Shown here: one piece after another, positions 56,354-64,000 of the stretch
Numbering within the stretch: the first letter of the stretch is position 1
Layout of the letters: every line of letters begins with the position of its first letter
Assembly (NCBI GenBank): GCA_963715655.1
Contig: OY970262.1
Coordinates: forward strand, 2,914,001-2,978,000
Origin: JANQPD01 sp963715655
Lineage (GTDB): Bacteria; Bacteroidota; Bacteroidia; Flavobacteriales; Schleiferiaceae
Direction of reading: 5' to 3'
Length of the DNA stretch: 64,000 nt
Position numbers and translations under genes: made by a program
Notes under the pieces: model-generated
What the model saw: only the letters and a program-made list of their open reading frames with translations
The model's database searches: none
What the model was told of the DNA's origin: nothing

Positions 56354-57661
56354 ATGAAGAATACAGTTTTAACCACCCTACTCTTTCTACTAATTACAGT
56401 AATATACACGCCCATGTTAGGGCAAAATGCGGTAGATGAATATTACAAACAAGGACCATTGGTTTATGAAGACCATGTATATAAATCAGGTATAAGAACC
56501 GTGCGGCTATACCCCATTGGAAGCGAATTTAAAATGCCCATAATACGATTAAACGGTGGCGAACGCCTGCAATTAGAGTTTGATGATTTGTTTGAAGATT
56601 ACGTTGATTACAGTTACCGAATAGTGCATTGTGATGCCAATTGGACACCCTCTGCCCTTATGCCGGCACAATACCTCAGCAACTTTCAGGATTTTATTCT
56701 TACGCAATTTGAATATTCTATAAACACCTTAATACCTTACACCAACTATCGGCTTACCATACCAAATGAGCAGGTAAGATTAACTAAATCAGGCAACTAC
56801 TTATTAGTTATTTATGCTAATGGCGATAAGGAAGACTTGGTGCTAAGCCGCAGATTTATGCTGTATGAAGATTTTATAAGTGTAGGTGGAGTAATAGAAC
56901 GCAGCAGTGTAGTAGATAATTACGACACCCACCAAGAAGTTGATTTTACGCTAAGTCACCCAAACTACACTATTCAAAATCCTTTTAGGGATTTGCAAGT
57001 GGTAGTAATGCAAAACCAACGCTATGACAATGCAATTAAAAACTTGAAACCGCGCTTTGTGCAAAACAATCAGCTTAACTATAATTACGACCGAGAAAAT
57101 AATTTTGCCGGCATCAATGAATTTCGATTTTTTGACATCAAAAACTTACTTACACTTACGCAAAATGTTAGACGTATTAATCGTGATAGTGTTTTTACAG
57201 TATTTATGAAAAATGATGAGCCTAAAACCATAGAACGCTACACCGTTTGGGATGATTTAAATGGGCAATATGTAATTAGGCGTTTAGATGCTACCAACAG
57301 TAATACCGAAGCTGACTATGCCTATGTAGATTTTTTGCTTCAATACCCCATACCTAATGAAGAAGGTGATATTTACCTTTTTGGGAAGTTTACGGACTGG
57401 AAACTTTTACCGGAATATAAACTGCAATATGACTACGTGCGCAATGCCTACCGAACTAAAGTACTTTTGAAACAAGGCTATTACAATTACGTGTACGCAC
57501 TTAGTAAAGATGGTAGCTTTAGTGCAGATTTAAGCCTAATGGAAGGCGACCATTGGGAAACGGAAAACGATTATCAAATTTTGATTTACAACCGTGAAGT
57601 TGGTATTCGGTACGACCGCTTGGTTGGTTTTGGCACATTGAGCTCGCAAGATTTGTATTAA
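56354..57661 (+). CDS. T9SS plug protein (DUF5103)
   Basis: A 435-residue secreted protein; signal peptide about 1-24 (ending MLGQ), start at the ATG at 56354 since the longer frame has a TTG start. The body has the DUF5103 markers: PIGSEFKMPIIRLNGGERLQLEFDD-type opening, DYSYRIVHCDANWTPS, FQDFILTQFEYS, and a C-terminal carbohydrate-binding-like module (YLFGKFTDWKL). This family plugs the SprA translocon exit in type IX secretion. Translationally coupled to the next gene by a shared base (TAATG). Confidence 0.88.
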   Translation: MKNTVLTTLLFLLITVIYTPMLGQNAVDEYYKQGPLVYEDHVYKSGIRTVRLYPIGSEFKMPIIRLNGGERLQLEFDDLFEDYVDYSYRIVHCDANWTPSALMPAQYLSNFQDFILTQFEYSINTLIPYTNYRLTIPNEQVRLTKSGNYLLVIYANGDKEDLVLSRRFMLYEDFISVGGVIERSSVVDNYDTHQEVDFTLSHPNYTIQNPFRDLQVVVMQNQRYDNAIKNLKPRFVQNNQLNYNYDRENNFAGINEFRFFDIKNLLTLTQNVRRINRDSVFTVFMKNDEPKTIERYTVWDDLNGQYVIRRLDATNSNTEADYAYVDFLLQYPIPNEEGDIYLFGKFTDWKLLPEYKLQYDYVRNAYRTKVLLKQGYYNYVYALSKDGSFSADLSLMEGDHWETENDYQILIYNREVGIRYDRLVGFGTLSSQDLY

Positions 57662-58623
57662 TGGCAAAACGTAACATTGAAAAACTTACGGCTTGTGCAA
57701 ATTGTAATACACCCTTAGCGGGAGAAAATTTTTGCCCAAACTGCGGACAAAAAAATACGCGGCCTGATTTAAATTTTGGGCATTTTTTAAGTGAGAGCAT
57801 TTCCACCTTTTTTGCTTTTGACAATCGGTTTTTTATCACGTTGCATCATCTGTTTCGCTATCCCGGTAAGGTGCCTAAAGATTTTGTTTCCGGCAAACGC
57901 ATTGCTTATTTAAATCCTATCCGCATTTACCTAGTTACCAGTATTTTATTAATATTTATTGGTAGTTCTGATTTAATAAACTCTGATAAACAGATTATAA
58001 ACACAAGCGTAAATACAACTGAAAAAGAGGAACTTACGGAACAGCGAAAGGAAGAATTAAAAACGATTTGGAAAACTACAGACAATTCTGATGACATTTC
58101 ATTGGGCGATAGAATGGAGGCATTTGTAATGCACTACCCGGAAACCACCCAAAAAATTGCGTTTGATAGTTTAGGAATTAAGGATACTTGGAAAAACGAC
58201 ATCACGTATAGCACACGTACTAAGCGGCTTACCTTTGATGAAGGGCGCTTTAATGATTGGTTTATTTCTAAATTAGTTTGGATTTTATTTCTCTTTCTTC
58301 CCTTTTTAGCCGTTTGGTTAAAGCTCGTTTACATAAGGCGAAATATTCATTACTTATCTCATTTATTTTTCAGCTTTTATTCTCAAGCCGCTTTTTTTAT
58401 GCTCTTAAGTATTGGGCTTTTGCTTATTCCAGTAATTGAGGGTATCGGTGTGTTTTGCGCCTTCGCACTTTTTAGTGTGTATTTAATTTTAGCCCTTAAA
58501 AAGTTTTATGGTCAAAGTTGGGGGAAATCTATTTTTAAATTTTTTCTAATCAACCTTGGGTACATTATTATTTTTATAGGCGTTACAGGAGTAGCATCGT
58601 TTGTAATCTATATGCTTTTTTAA
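57661..58623 (+). CDS. DUF3667 membrane protein
   Basis: A 320-residue protein: a zinc-ribbon-like start CANCNTPLAGENFCPNCGQ (two CxxC pairs), then LNFGHFLSESISTFFAF and FRYPGKVPKDFVSGKRIAYLNPI, the family signature, and four C-terminal membrane segments. Function unknown. It overlaps the plug gene by one base and is followed directly by the Sua5-type gene, so the three form an operon. Confidence 0.88.
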   Translation: MAKRNIEKLTACANCNTPLAGENFCPNCGQKNTRPDLNFGHFLSESISTFFAFDNRFFITLHHLFRYPGKVPKDFVSGKRIAYLNPIRIYLVTSILLIFIGSSDLINSDKQIINTSVNTTEKEELTEQRKEELKTIWKTTDNSDDISLGDRMEAFVMHYPETTQKIAFDSLGIKDTWKNDITYSTRTKRLTFDEGRFNDWFISKLVWILFLFLPFLAVWLKLVYIRRNIHYLSHLFFSFYSQAAFFMLLSIGLLLIPVIEGIGVFCAFALFSVYLILALKKFYGQSWGKSIFKFFLINLGYIIIFIGVTGVASFVIYMLF

Positions 58624-59586
58624 ATGGCACAAATAGGAACAGATATTTCCAAAGCAGCAGCCTTATTACAAAAAGGTAATCTAGTGGCTATTCCCACCGA
58701 AACTGTGTATGGTTTGGCGGCCAATGCTTTGGATGAAAGTGCGGTAGCTAAAATTTTTGAAGCTAAAAACCGACCTTCCTTTGATCCGCTAATTGTGCAT
58801 TTTCAAAATGAGGAAACACTTTCCTTGTTAGCACAAAACATTCCGGATGCTTTTTATAAACTTTATGAAGCGCTTAGCCCCGGTCCTATTACCTACATCT
58901 TGCAAAAAACAGCAGCAGTGCCCCACTTGGTTACAGCCGGTAACGCTACGGTGGGCATTCGTTTTCCCAAACATCCGCTTACGCAGAAATTACTAGAAAC
59001 TTGTAAACTCCCATTAGCCGCGCCTAGTGCAAATCCGTTTGGTTACATTTCGCCAACCACAGCACAGCATGTACAACAACAATTGGGTGATAAAATTCCG
59101 TATATTTTAGATGGAGGTGCGTGTACCGTGGGTTTAGAAAGCACCATAATTGATTTAAGTAAAAACACACCCACCATTTTACGCTTGGGCGGAATGGATA
59201 TTTTAGAAATAGAAAATGCATTGGGTGAAAAAATTACCCACATAAAAACCAGCAGTAGCAATCCTAAAGCTCCCGGTATGCTTAGTTCCCATTACGCACC
59301 ACGTGTGCCTTTATTTTATGGCGATATTAAAAAGCAACTTAACCTTTGGCAAGGAAAAAACATTAGCATTATTAGCTTTTGCAAAAGAGTTAGTGGCGCT
59401 CCTGATGCGGCTCAATTTGTACTCTCACCTACAGGAAATTTACACGAAGCGGCTAGTCAGCTTTTTGCCGTAATGCGGCAGTTAGACAACAGCAACACGG
59501 ATGTAATTTTAGCTGAAGTATTTCCCAATGAAGGCTTGGGTAAAGCAATTAACGACCGACTAAAGCGCGCAGCGTTTAAGCCCTAA
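58624..59586 (+). CDS. Threonylcarbamoyl-AMP synthase (Sua5/YrdC)
   Basis: A 320-residue two-domain Sua5-type enzyme forming threonylcarbamoyl-AMP for t6A37 tRNA modification. The YrdC domain (about 1-210) has AIPTETVYGLAANA, KNRPSFDPLIVH, PGPITYIL and GTVGIRFPKH-like (VGIRFPKHPL), LAAPSANPFGYISPT; residues about 215-320 are the extra Sua5 domain. The longer Sua5 form is common in Bacteroidota. First base adjoins the preceding stop codon. Confidence 0.93.
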   Translation: MAQIGTDISKAAALLQKGNLVAIPTETVYGLAANALDESAVAKIFEAKNRPSFDPLIVHFQNEETLSLLAQNIPDAFYKLYEALSPGPITYILQKTAAVPHLVTAGNATVGIRFPKHPLTQKLLETCKLPLAAPSANPFGYISPTTAQHVQQQLGDKIPYILDGGACTVGLESTIIDLSKNTPTILRLGGMDILEIENALGEKITHIKTSSSNPKAPGMLSSHYAPRVPLFYGDIKKQLNLWQGKNISIISFCKRVSGAPDAAQFVLSPTGNLHEAASQLFAVMRQLDNSNTDVILAEVFPNEGLGKAINDRLKRAAFKP

Positions 59587-60356
59587 ATTTCTATCACCAA
59601 ACCATCATACGCTAACTGAACGCCTTTTTTAAGCGCTGCAGAAATTAATGCGTGTTTACCCATTTGGTGACTTAGGTGCGTTAAATACAAATGTTCCACC
59701 GCTTGTTTTTTACCTAAATCCATTGCTTCACTAAGGGTAAAATGCGCATGGTGTTTTTCGCGCCTCAATGCGTTTAACACTAAGTGCTTACAACCCTTAA
59801 ACTTTTCTAACTCCGCATCATCAATATAATTTGCATCAGTAATGTAGGTAAAATCGCCAATTTTAAAACCAAAAACAGGCATATCACCATGCAGCAAAGC
59901 AATAGGTGTAAGTTCAATATCACCAATGGTAAAAGTTTTATTCTCTAACGTTTTAAACTCAATTTGAGGAATACCCGGATAATCGGGATTTTTAAAAACA
60001 TAAGAAAACTGTTCCTTTAATCTACCCTGCACTCGAGGCGCAGCGTACAAAGGCATTACTTTTTGCTGAATAAAGTTAAAGGCGCGCACCTCATCCAAGC
60101 CCGCAGTATGGTCGTTATGCTCATGCGTAAACACAATGGCATCTAACTTTTCAACTCCAGCACGCAACATTTGGTATCTAAAGTCGGGCCCGGCATCAAT
60201 ACAAATGGTGGTGGTTTCACTTTCTATTAATAATGCTGTGCGCAAACGTTTGTCGCGCGTATCATTTGACCTGCATACAGCACATTTACAACCAATTAAA
60301 GGTATTCCTTGGCTGGTACCTGTACCTAAAAAAGTAAATCTGATGGTATTTAACAT
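59583..60356 (-). CDS. MBL-fold metallo-hydrolase
   Basis: A 257-residue metallo-beta-lactamase-fold hydrolase, similar to PhnP-like phosphodiesterases. GTGTSQGIPLIGC opens the protein, THEHNDHTAG gives the HxHxDH metal motif, then later LLHGDMP, FTYITDANYI and LTHLSHQ hold the other ligands. Overlaps the convergent Sua5 gene by 4 bases. Likely acts on cyclic or phosphonate-type phosphodiesters; substrate unknown. Confidence 0.9.
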   Translation of the reverse strand: MLNTIRFTFLGTGTSQGIPLIGCKCAVCRSNDTRDKRLRTALLIESETTTICIDAGPDFRYQMLRAGVEKLDAIVFTHEHNDHTAGLDEVRAFNFIQQKVMPLYAAPRVQGRLKEQFSYVFKNPDYPGIPQIEFKTLENKTFTIGDIELTPIALLHGDMPVFGFKIGDFTYITDANYIDDAELEKFKGCKHLVLNALRREKHHAHFTLSEAMDLGKKQAVEHLYLTHLSHQMGKHALISAALKKGVQLAYDGLVIEI

Positions 60357-60462
60357 GGTGCAAAATTACTGTTGCTTAATTAACTTAGTAAAAAGGTTGT
60401 TAAAATATAGTTAGCCTCACTTATGTTGTTAATTTTGTTGCCTAAAGTATTAGAAAACTCTT

Positions 60463-61899
60463 ATGGAACGTACCGTGCTCACCACCACCCAAAAAGCACT
60501 TAAAATTAATTTAGATCCTAACATTTACGGCACTTTTGCTGAAATTGGTGCAGGACAAGAAGTTGTAAGGCATTTTTTTAGAGCTGGTGGAGCAAGTGGC
60601 ACAGTGGCAAAAACCATGAGTGCATACGATAAAGATTTTAGCGATGCTATTTATGGTAAGGAAGTAGACAATAGATATGTAACCGAAGCACGCTTGCGCA
60701 AAATGTTAGAGCATGAGTACAGCTTAATTGAACAGCGGTTAAGTAGAGATAAATATCCAGATAAGTGTTATTTCACTTTTTCTAATACCGTAGCTACCAT
60801 CAATTTTACACGCAAGTTTAAAGGCCATGGCTGGATGGGTTTACGTTTTCAATTAGAACCAGACCAAGCACCAAACGATATTATCTTTCATATAAGAATG
60901 AAAGAAGAAGAAGCCTATTTACAACAAGAAACAGTTGGTATTATGGGCGTAAATTTAATTTACGGTGCTTTTCATATTCGCAACAATGCAGTGGAGTTGT
61001 TAAAATCGCTTTACGATAATATTTCCAAATACAAAGTGGAAATAGATATGGTGCATTTTGAAGGCCCTGAGTTTGCAAACGTGGACAATCGCTTAATGTC
61101 TTTACAGCTATTAAAATATGGCATGACGGACGCGGTAATTTTTGGCCCTGAAGGAAAAAATTTACTACCCGCAGCCTTGCTGTATAAAAAGAATATTTTA
61201 GCCTTACGCGGTAGTTTTCGCCCGGTTACCAAGGTGAATATAGACATGATTAAAAAAGGCTTGGGTTACTTTGTAGAAGAGCGCAAAGTGAAACGAGAGA
61301 ACATGGTGGTGCTTTTTGAAATTACCATGAGTAACCTAAAAGCCGAAGGTGAAATTGACGAACAAGACTTTTTAGATAGAGCGGAAATTTTATGCTCTTT
61401 AGGGCAAACGGTTTTAATTAGTAACTACCAGCAATACTATAAGTTAGTAGAATATTTTACCCGCTATACGGAAGAGCGAATGGGTTTAATAATGGGTGTA
61501 ACCAACTTACGCGAGTTATTTGACGAAAAATATTACCGTGAACTCAAAGGTGGGATTTTGGAAGCCTTTGGTGTACTTTACTCTACAGACTTAAAAATAT
61601 ACGTGTACCCGAGTAAGCCTACCGAAAAAGACACCTTAGAAACTAGTGAAACGGTGGAAATTCATCCAAGATTAAAGCCATTATTTGACTATTTAGCCTT
61701 CAACAGGCGTATGCGCGATATTAAAAATTACGACCCGGAAATTCTTCAAATATTTTCAAGAGACGTACTTAAGAATATTAAAAAAGGTAAAGCTGGTTGG
61801 GAAAAAAGTCTTCCTGCTTACGTAGATAATATTATTCGTGATAAAGAATTGTTTGGCTACAAACCAAATAATGCAAAAAAGGCTGATACAACGAGCTAA
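60463..61899 (+). CDS. Conserved Bacteroidota protein of unknown function
   Basis: A 478-residue soluble protein without signal peptide: starts MERTVLTTTQKALKINLD and has YGTFAEIGAGQEVVRHFF, HVEFEGP-like DMVHFEGPEFAN and a C-terminal NRRMRDIKNY. I recall near-identical proteins throughout Bacteroidota, often carried under misleading names such as TonB-dependent receptor or nicotinate-nucleotide adenylyltransferase although no such motifs exist. No catalytic motif was found by eye. A possible -7 box TAATTTTG (60430-60437) lies upstream. Confidence 0.8.
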   Translation: MERTVLTTTQKALKINLDPNIYGTFAEIGAGQEVVRHFFRAGGASGTVAKTMSAYDKDFSDAIYGKEVDNRYVTEARLRKMLEHEYSLIEQRLSRDKYPDKCYFTFSNTVATINFTRKFKGHGWMGLRFQLEPDQAPNDIIFHIRMKEEEAYLQQETVGIMGVNLIYGAFHIRNNAVELLKSLYDNISKYKVEIDMVHFEGPEFANVDNRLMSLQLLKYGMTDAVIFGPEGKNLLPAALLYKKNILALRGSFRPVTKVNIDMIKKGLGYFVEERKVKRENMVVLFEITMSNLKAEGEIDEQDFLDRAEILCSLGQTVLISNYQQYYKLVEYFTRYTEERMGLIMGVTNLRELFDEKYYRELKGGILEAFGVLYSTDLKIYVYPSKPTEKDTLETSETVEIHPRLKPLFDYLAFNRRMRDIKNYDPEILQIFSRDVLKNIKKGKAGWEKSLPAYVDNIIRDKELFGYKPNNAKKADTTS

Positions 61900-61905
61900 G
61901 CTGTT

Positions 61906-63054
61906 TTATTTAAACGAAATCATTTCCTTTAAAACGCTAAGTACATAATCCAATTCTTGGGTGGTCGTATTTTTTCCAAAAGAAAAACGCACCACCGGAT
62001 ATTGAATACCGGGCAAAATAGCATCAATTACGTGTGAACCTTTTAAACTACCCGATGCACACGCACTGCCACCGCTTACGGCAATGCCTTTTAAATCTAA
62101 GTTAAAAAGAAACATACTGTTGGCCGGTAAATTTGGAAAGCCAACGCTGAGTATTTTATTAATAGCCATAAATTCCCCTCCACTATTTCCGTTAAAAACT
62201 ACGGCAGTTGGTAATCCCTGCAAGGCTTTTTTAAAATAATTTTTTAATTGGCTAAGGTGCGCTCTTTCTTCTTGCGCATTTTCTAAAGTAGCCTGCAAAG
62301 CCGCGTGCATACCGGCAATACTTATTATATTTTCAGTGCCTCCTCGTAAATTTCTTTCTTGAGCTCCACCCGTTATATAGCTGCCAATTTTTCTGTTGGA
62401 GCGGGCAAACATAAAACCCACGCCTTTTGGGCCATAAAATTTATGTGCCGAAGCACTTAAAAAATCAATGTTTATTTCAGATAAATCAATATCCAAATGC
62501 CCCATACTTTGCACCGTATCACTATGAAATAAAGCTCCGTATTTTTTACAAAGTGCACCAGTGGTTTTTAAATCAAGTACATTTCCTACTTCATTATTCA
62601 CATGCATTAAGCTCACTAAAGTTGGTTGGCCCTCAGCTAAAAGACGCTCTAAATGCGCTAAACTCACGTTGCCTTTTTCATCCGTATCTACATACGTAAT
62701 GTTTATGTTTTGGGTGCGCATAAGCTGTTCCACAGTGTGTAATATAGCGTGGTGCTCTATGCGTGAAGTAATGATTTGTGTAATACCTAAATCTCTAACG
62801 GGTAATAATAAAGAGGCATTATCGGCTTCCGTACCACCGGAGGTAAAAATTATTTCACCGGCACTGCAATGCAACACCTTAGCAATATACTTTCTACATT
62901 GCTCCACAATACTACGTGATTTTCTCCCGAAACTATGGGTGGAAGATGGATTGCCAAACGGCCCGTTCATAACCTCCAACATAGCTTGCTTAGCTTCCTC
63001 CCGCAAGGGTGTGGTAGCCGCGTAATCTAAATACACCAATTTATTTTCCATCAA
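61906..63054 (-). CDS. Cysteine desulfurase (NifS/IscS type)
   Basis: A 382-residue PLP enzyme. The start MENKLVYLDYAATTPLREE is typical, Schiff-base Lys in SASAHKFYGPKGVG (about residue 205), catalytic Cys in SGGSACASGS (about 330, no insertion, so class I). Supplies sulfur for Fe-S clusters or thio-tRNA. The first ATG gives a 14-base overlap with the upstream gene, so the two are co-transcribed. Confidence 0.93.
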   Translation of the reverse strand: MMENKLVYLDYAATTPLREEAKQAMLEVMNGPFGNPSSTHSFGRKSRSIVEQCRKYIAKVLHCSAGEIIFTSGGTEADNASLLLPVRDLGITQIITSRIEHHAILHTVEQLMRTQNINITYVDTDEKGNVSLAHLERLLAEGQPTLVSLMHVNNEVGNVLDLKTTGALCKKYGALFHSDTVQSMGHLDIDLSEINIDFLSASAHKFYGPKGVGFMFARSNRKIGSYITGGAQERNLRGGTENIISIAGMHAALQATLENAQEERAHLSQLKNYFKKALQGLPTAVVFNGNSGGEFMAINKILSVGFPNLPANSMFLFNLDLKGIAVSGGSACASGSLKGSHVIDAILPGIQYPVVRFSFGKNTTTQELDYVLSVLKEMISFK

Positions 63055-64000
63055 ACCAACCGCTAACTACGGTATCATCCGTTATGGTAAAATTCTTATG
63101 TGCATAATCGTTGCTTTTGGCTATTTGCTGATAATCCTGCGCGTATTGATCCGCATTTTTTGAAACATCCTCAATGGCGTTGCAAATGAGCTCCAATTCC
63201 ATACTTGTCATAGTAGGATGCAGAGACAAACGCACCCAACCCGGTTTAAAGGTAGCATCGCCCTCATTAATCATTTGCGTTACACGATTACTTTGCTCCT
63301 GACTAACCTCTAATAAATAATGGCCGTAAGTACCGGCACAGCTGCATCCACCTCTAGTTTGTATTCCGTATCTATCATTTAGCAAGCGCACAAATAAGTT
63401 GTATTGCAGCGTGGTATGGTAAAAAGAAATTGCACCTAATCGAGTCTTTAGGTTTGGAGCCAAAATGTTAATGTCTTTTACACTTTCCAAGCGATTAAAA
63501 ACATAGGCTACCATTTCTTTTTCTCGCTCATGAATTTTTTTCGTATCCATTTGCTCTTTCAAACCGATAGCCATAGCGGCTTTAATAGTTTGTAAAAAAC
63601 CAGGTGTGCCACCATCTTCACGCGTTTCTATATCTTCAAAATACTCGTGCTTGCCCCAAGGATTTGTCCAAGTTACCGTTCCTCCGCCCGGCATATCTGG
63701 CACTTTGTTGGAGTATAATTTTTTATTGAAAATTAAAATTCCGGGGGTACCGGGGCCGCCTAAAAATTTATGTGGCGAAAAGAAAATCGCGTCAAGTGCT
63801 TCATCCTCCTTTTCGGGATGCATATCAATATCTACATACGGTCCGCTACAAGCAAAATCTACAAAACACAAACCACCTTTGGCGTGCACCATTTTGGCCA
63901 CTTCATGATAAGGCGTAAACACACCCGTAACGTTGCTGCAAGAAGTTATGGAAGCAATTTTAATCTTTCTATTGGCATATTGATCAAGCAATTCAGCAAA
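63041..64000 (-). CDS. Class V aminotransferase family protein, 5' end outside the window
   Basis: Partial: the first 3 codons in the window read on without a start, and the fold's N-terminus is missing. The visible 316+ residues show ITSCSNVTGV and VDFACSGPYVDID, the PLP lysine in FFSPHKFLGGPGT, and a C-terminal TRGGCSCAGTYGHYL. This is a subgroup of the aminotransferase class V family (selenocysteine lyase/desulfurase-like). Substrate unknown. Its end overlaps the desulfurase gene. Confidence 0.9.
   Translation of the reverse strand, partial: FAELLDQYANRKIKIASITSCSNVTGVFTPYHEVAKMVHAKGGLCFVDFACSGPYVDIDMHPEKEDEALDAIFFSPHKFLGGPGTPGILIFNKKLYSNKVPDMPGGGTVTWTNPWGKHEYFEDIETREDGGTPGFLQTIKAAMAIGLKEQMDTKKIHEREKEMVAYVFNRLESVKDINILAPNLKTRLGAISFYHTTLQYNLFVRLLNDRYGIQTRGGCSCAGTYGHYLLEVSQEQSNRVTQMINEGDATFKPGWVRLSLHPTMTSMELELICNAIEDVSKNADQYAQDYQQIAKSNDYAHKNFTITDDTVVSGWFDGK

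Noticed and set aside
1..64000. Shine-Dalgarno-like sites and tRNA genes
   Set aside because: No convincing purine-rich site before starts, as expected for Bacteroidota, and no tRNA-like cloverleaf was found by eye; a dedicated scan could still find one.

Overview
The window looks like a chromosomal segment of a low-GC member of the Bacteroidota, most likely a Flavobacteriales-type bacterium. The evidence is two large secreted proteins with C-terminal type IX secretion (T9SS) sorting domains, a T9SS plug-family protein (DUF5103), a DUF4249/TonB-receptor pair, a complete Na+-translocating NADH:quinone reductase (nqrABCDEF), GIN-domain and DUF3667 proteins, and start sites without Shine-Dalgarno sequences. 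No rRNA, tRNA, prophage or CRISPR array was seen.

Layout. 0-14 kb: a TPR histidine kinase, a small-protein/nucleotidyltransferase pair whose second gene seems 5'-truncated by an in-frame stop, a secreted C1-type peptidase, an S1/P1 nuclease, an AlbA_2-type ATP-binding protein, two more sensor kinases, and a + strand cluster of flavin reductase, alpha/beta hydrolase, FAD oxidoreductase and a small protein. 14.1-16.35 kb: the most unusual part, an array of alternating inverted REP-like hairpins (nine of one orientation, eight full copies of the other, partial copies at both ends) with a RAYT-type Y1 transposase gene in the middle. 16.4-26.3 kb (minus strand): 3-hydroxyacyl-CoA dehydrogenase, a phosphohexomutase with a TlpA-like lipoprotein, a GIN-domain lipoprotein, and a tightly packed TetR regulator/ABC/HlyD/TolC operon whose ATPase has degenerate catalytic motifs. 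26.6-30.3 kb: small membrane and housekeeping proteins ending with a small acidic lipoprotein and a clear terminator. 30.6-36.5 kb: a small zinc metallopeptidase, an HMG-CoA lyase-family enzyme, a sodium:solute symporter and a PIG-L deacetylase. 36.6-43.8 kb: a 1626-residue subtilisin-like protease and a 710-residue repeat protein, both T9SS cargo. 43.9-47.8 kb: DUF4249 lipoprotein, TonB receptor and an outer-membrane barrel. 48.1-50.2 kb: three tandem paralogous lipoproteins of an unrecognised family. 50.2-56.2 kb: the nqr operon with terminator and candidate promoter. 56.35-64 kb: T9SS plug protein, DUF3667 protein, Sua5-type tRNA-modification enzyme, MBL-fold hydrolase, a conserved Bacteroidota protein of unknown function, and two overlapping class V aminotransferase-family genes, the last cut by the window edge.

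Working together: nqr couples NADH oxidation to a sodium gradient and a sodium symporter is nearby; the plug protein and the two cargo proteins belong to the same secretion route; DUF4249 and the TonB receptor are likely partners at the outer membrane. All functional calls rest on recognised motifs and family resemblance read by eye; no database search was run.
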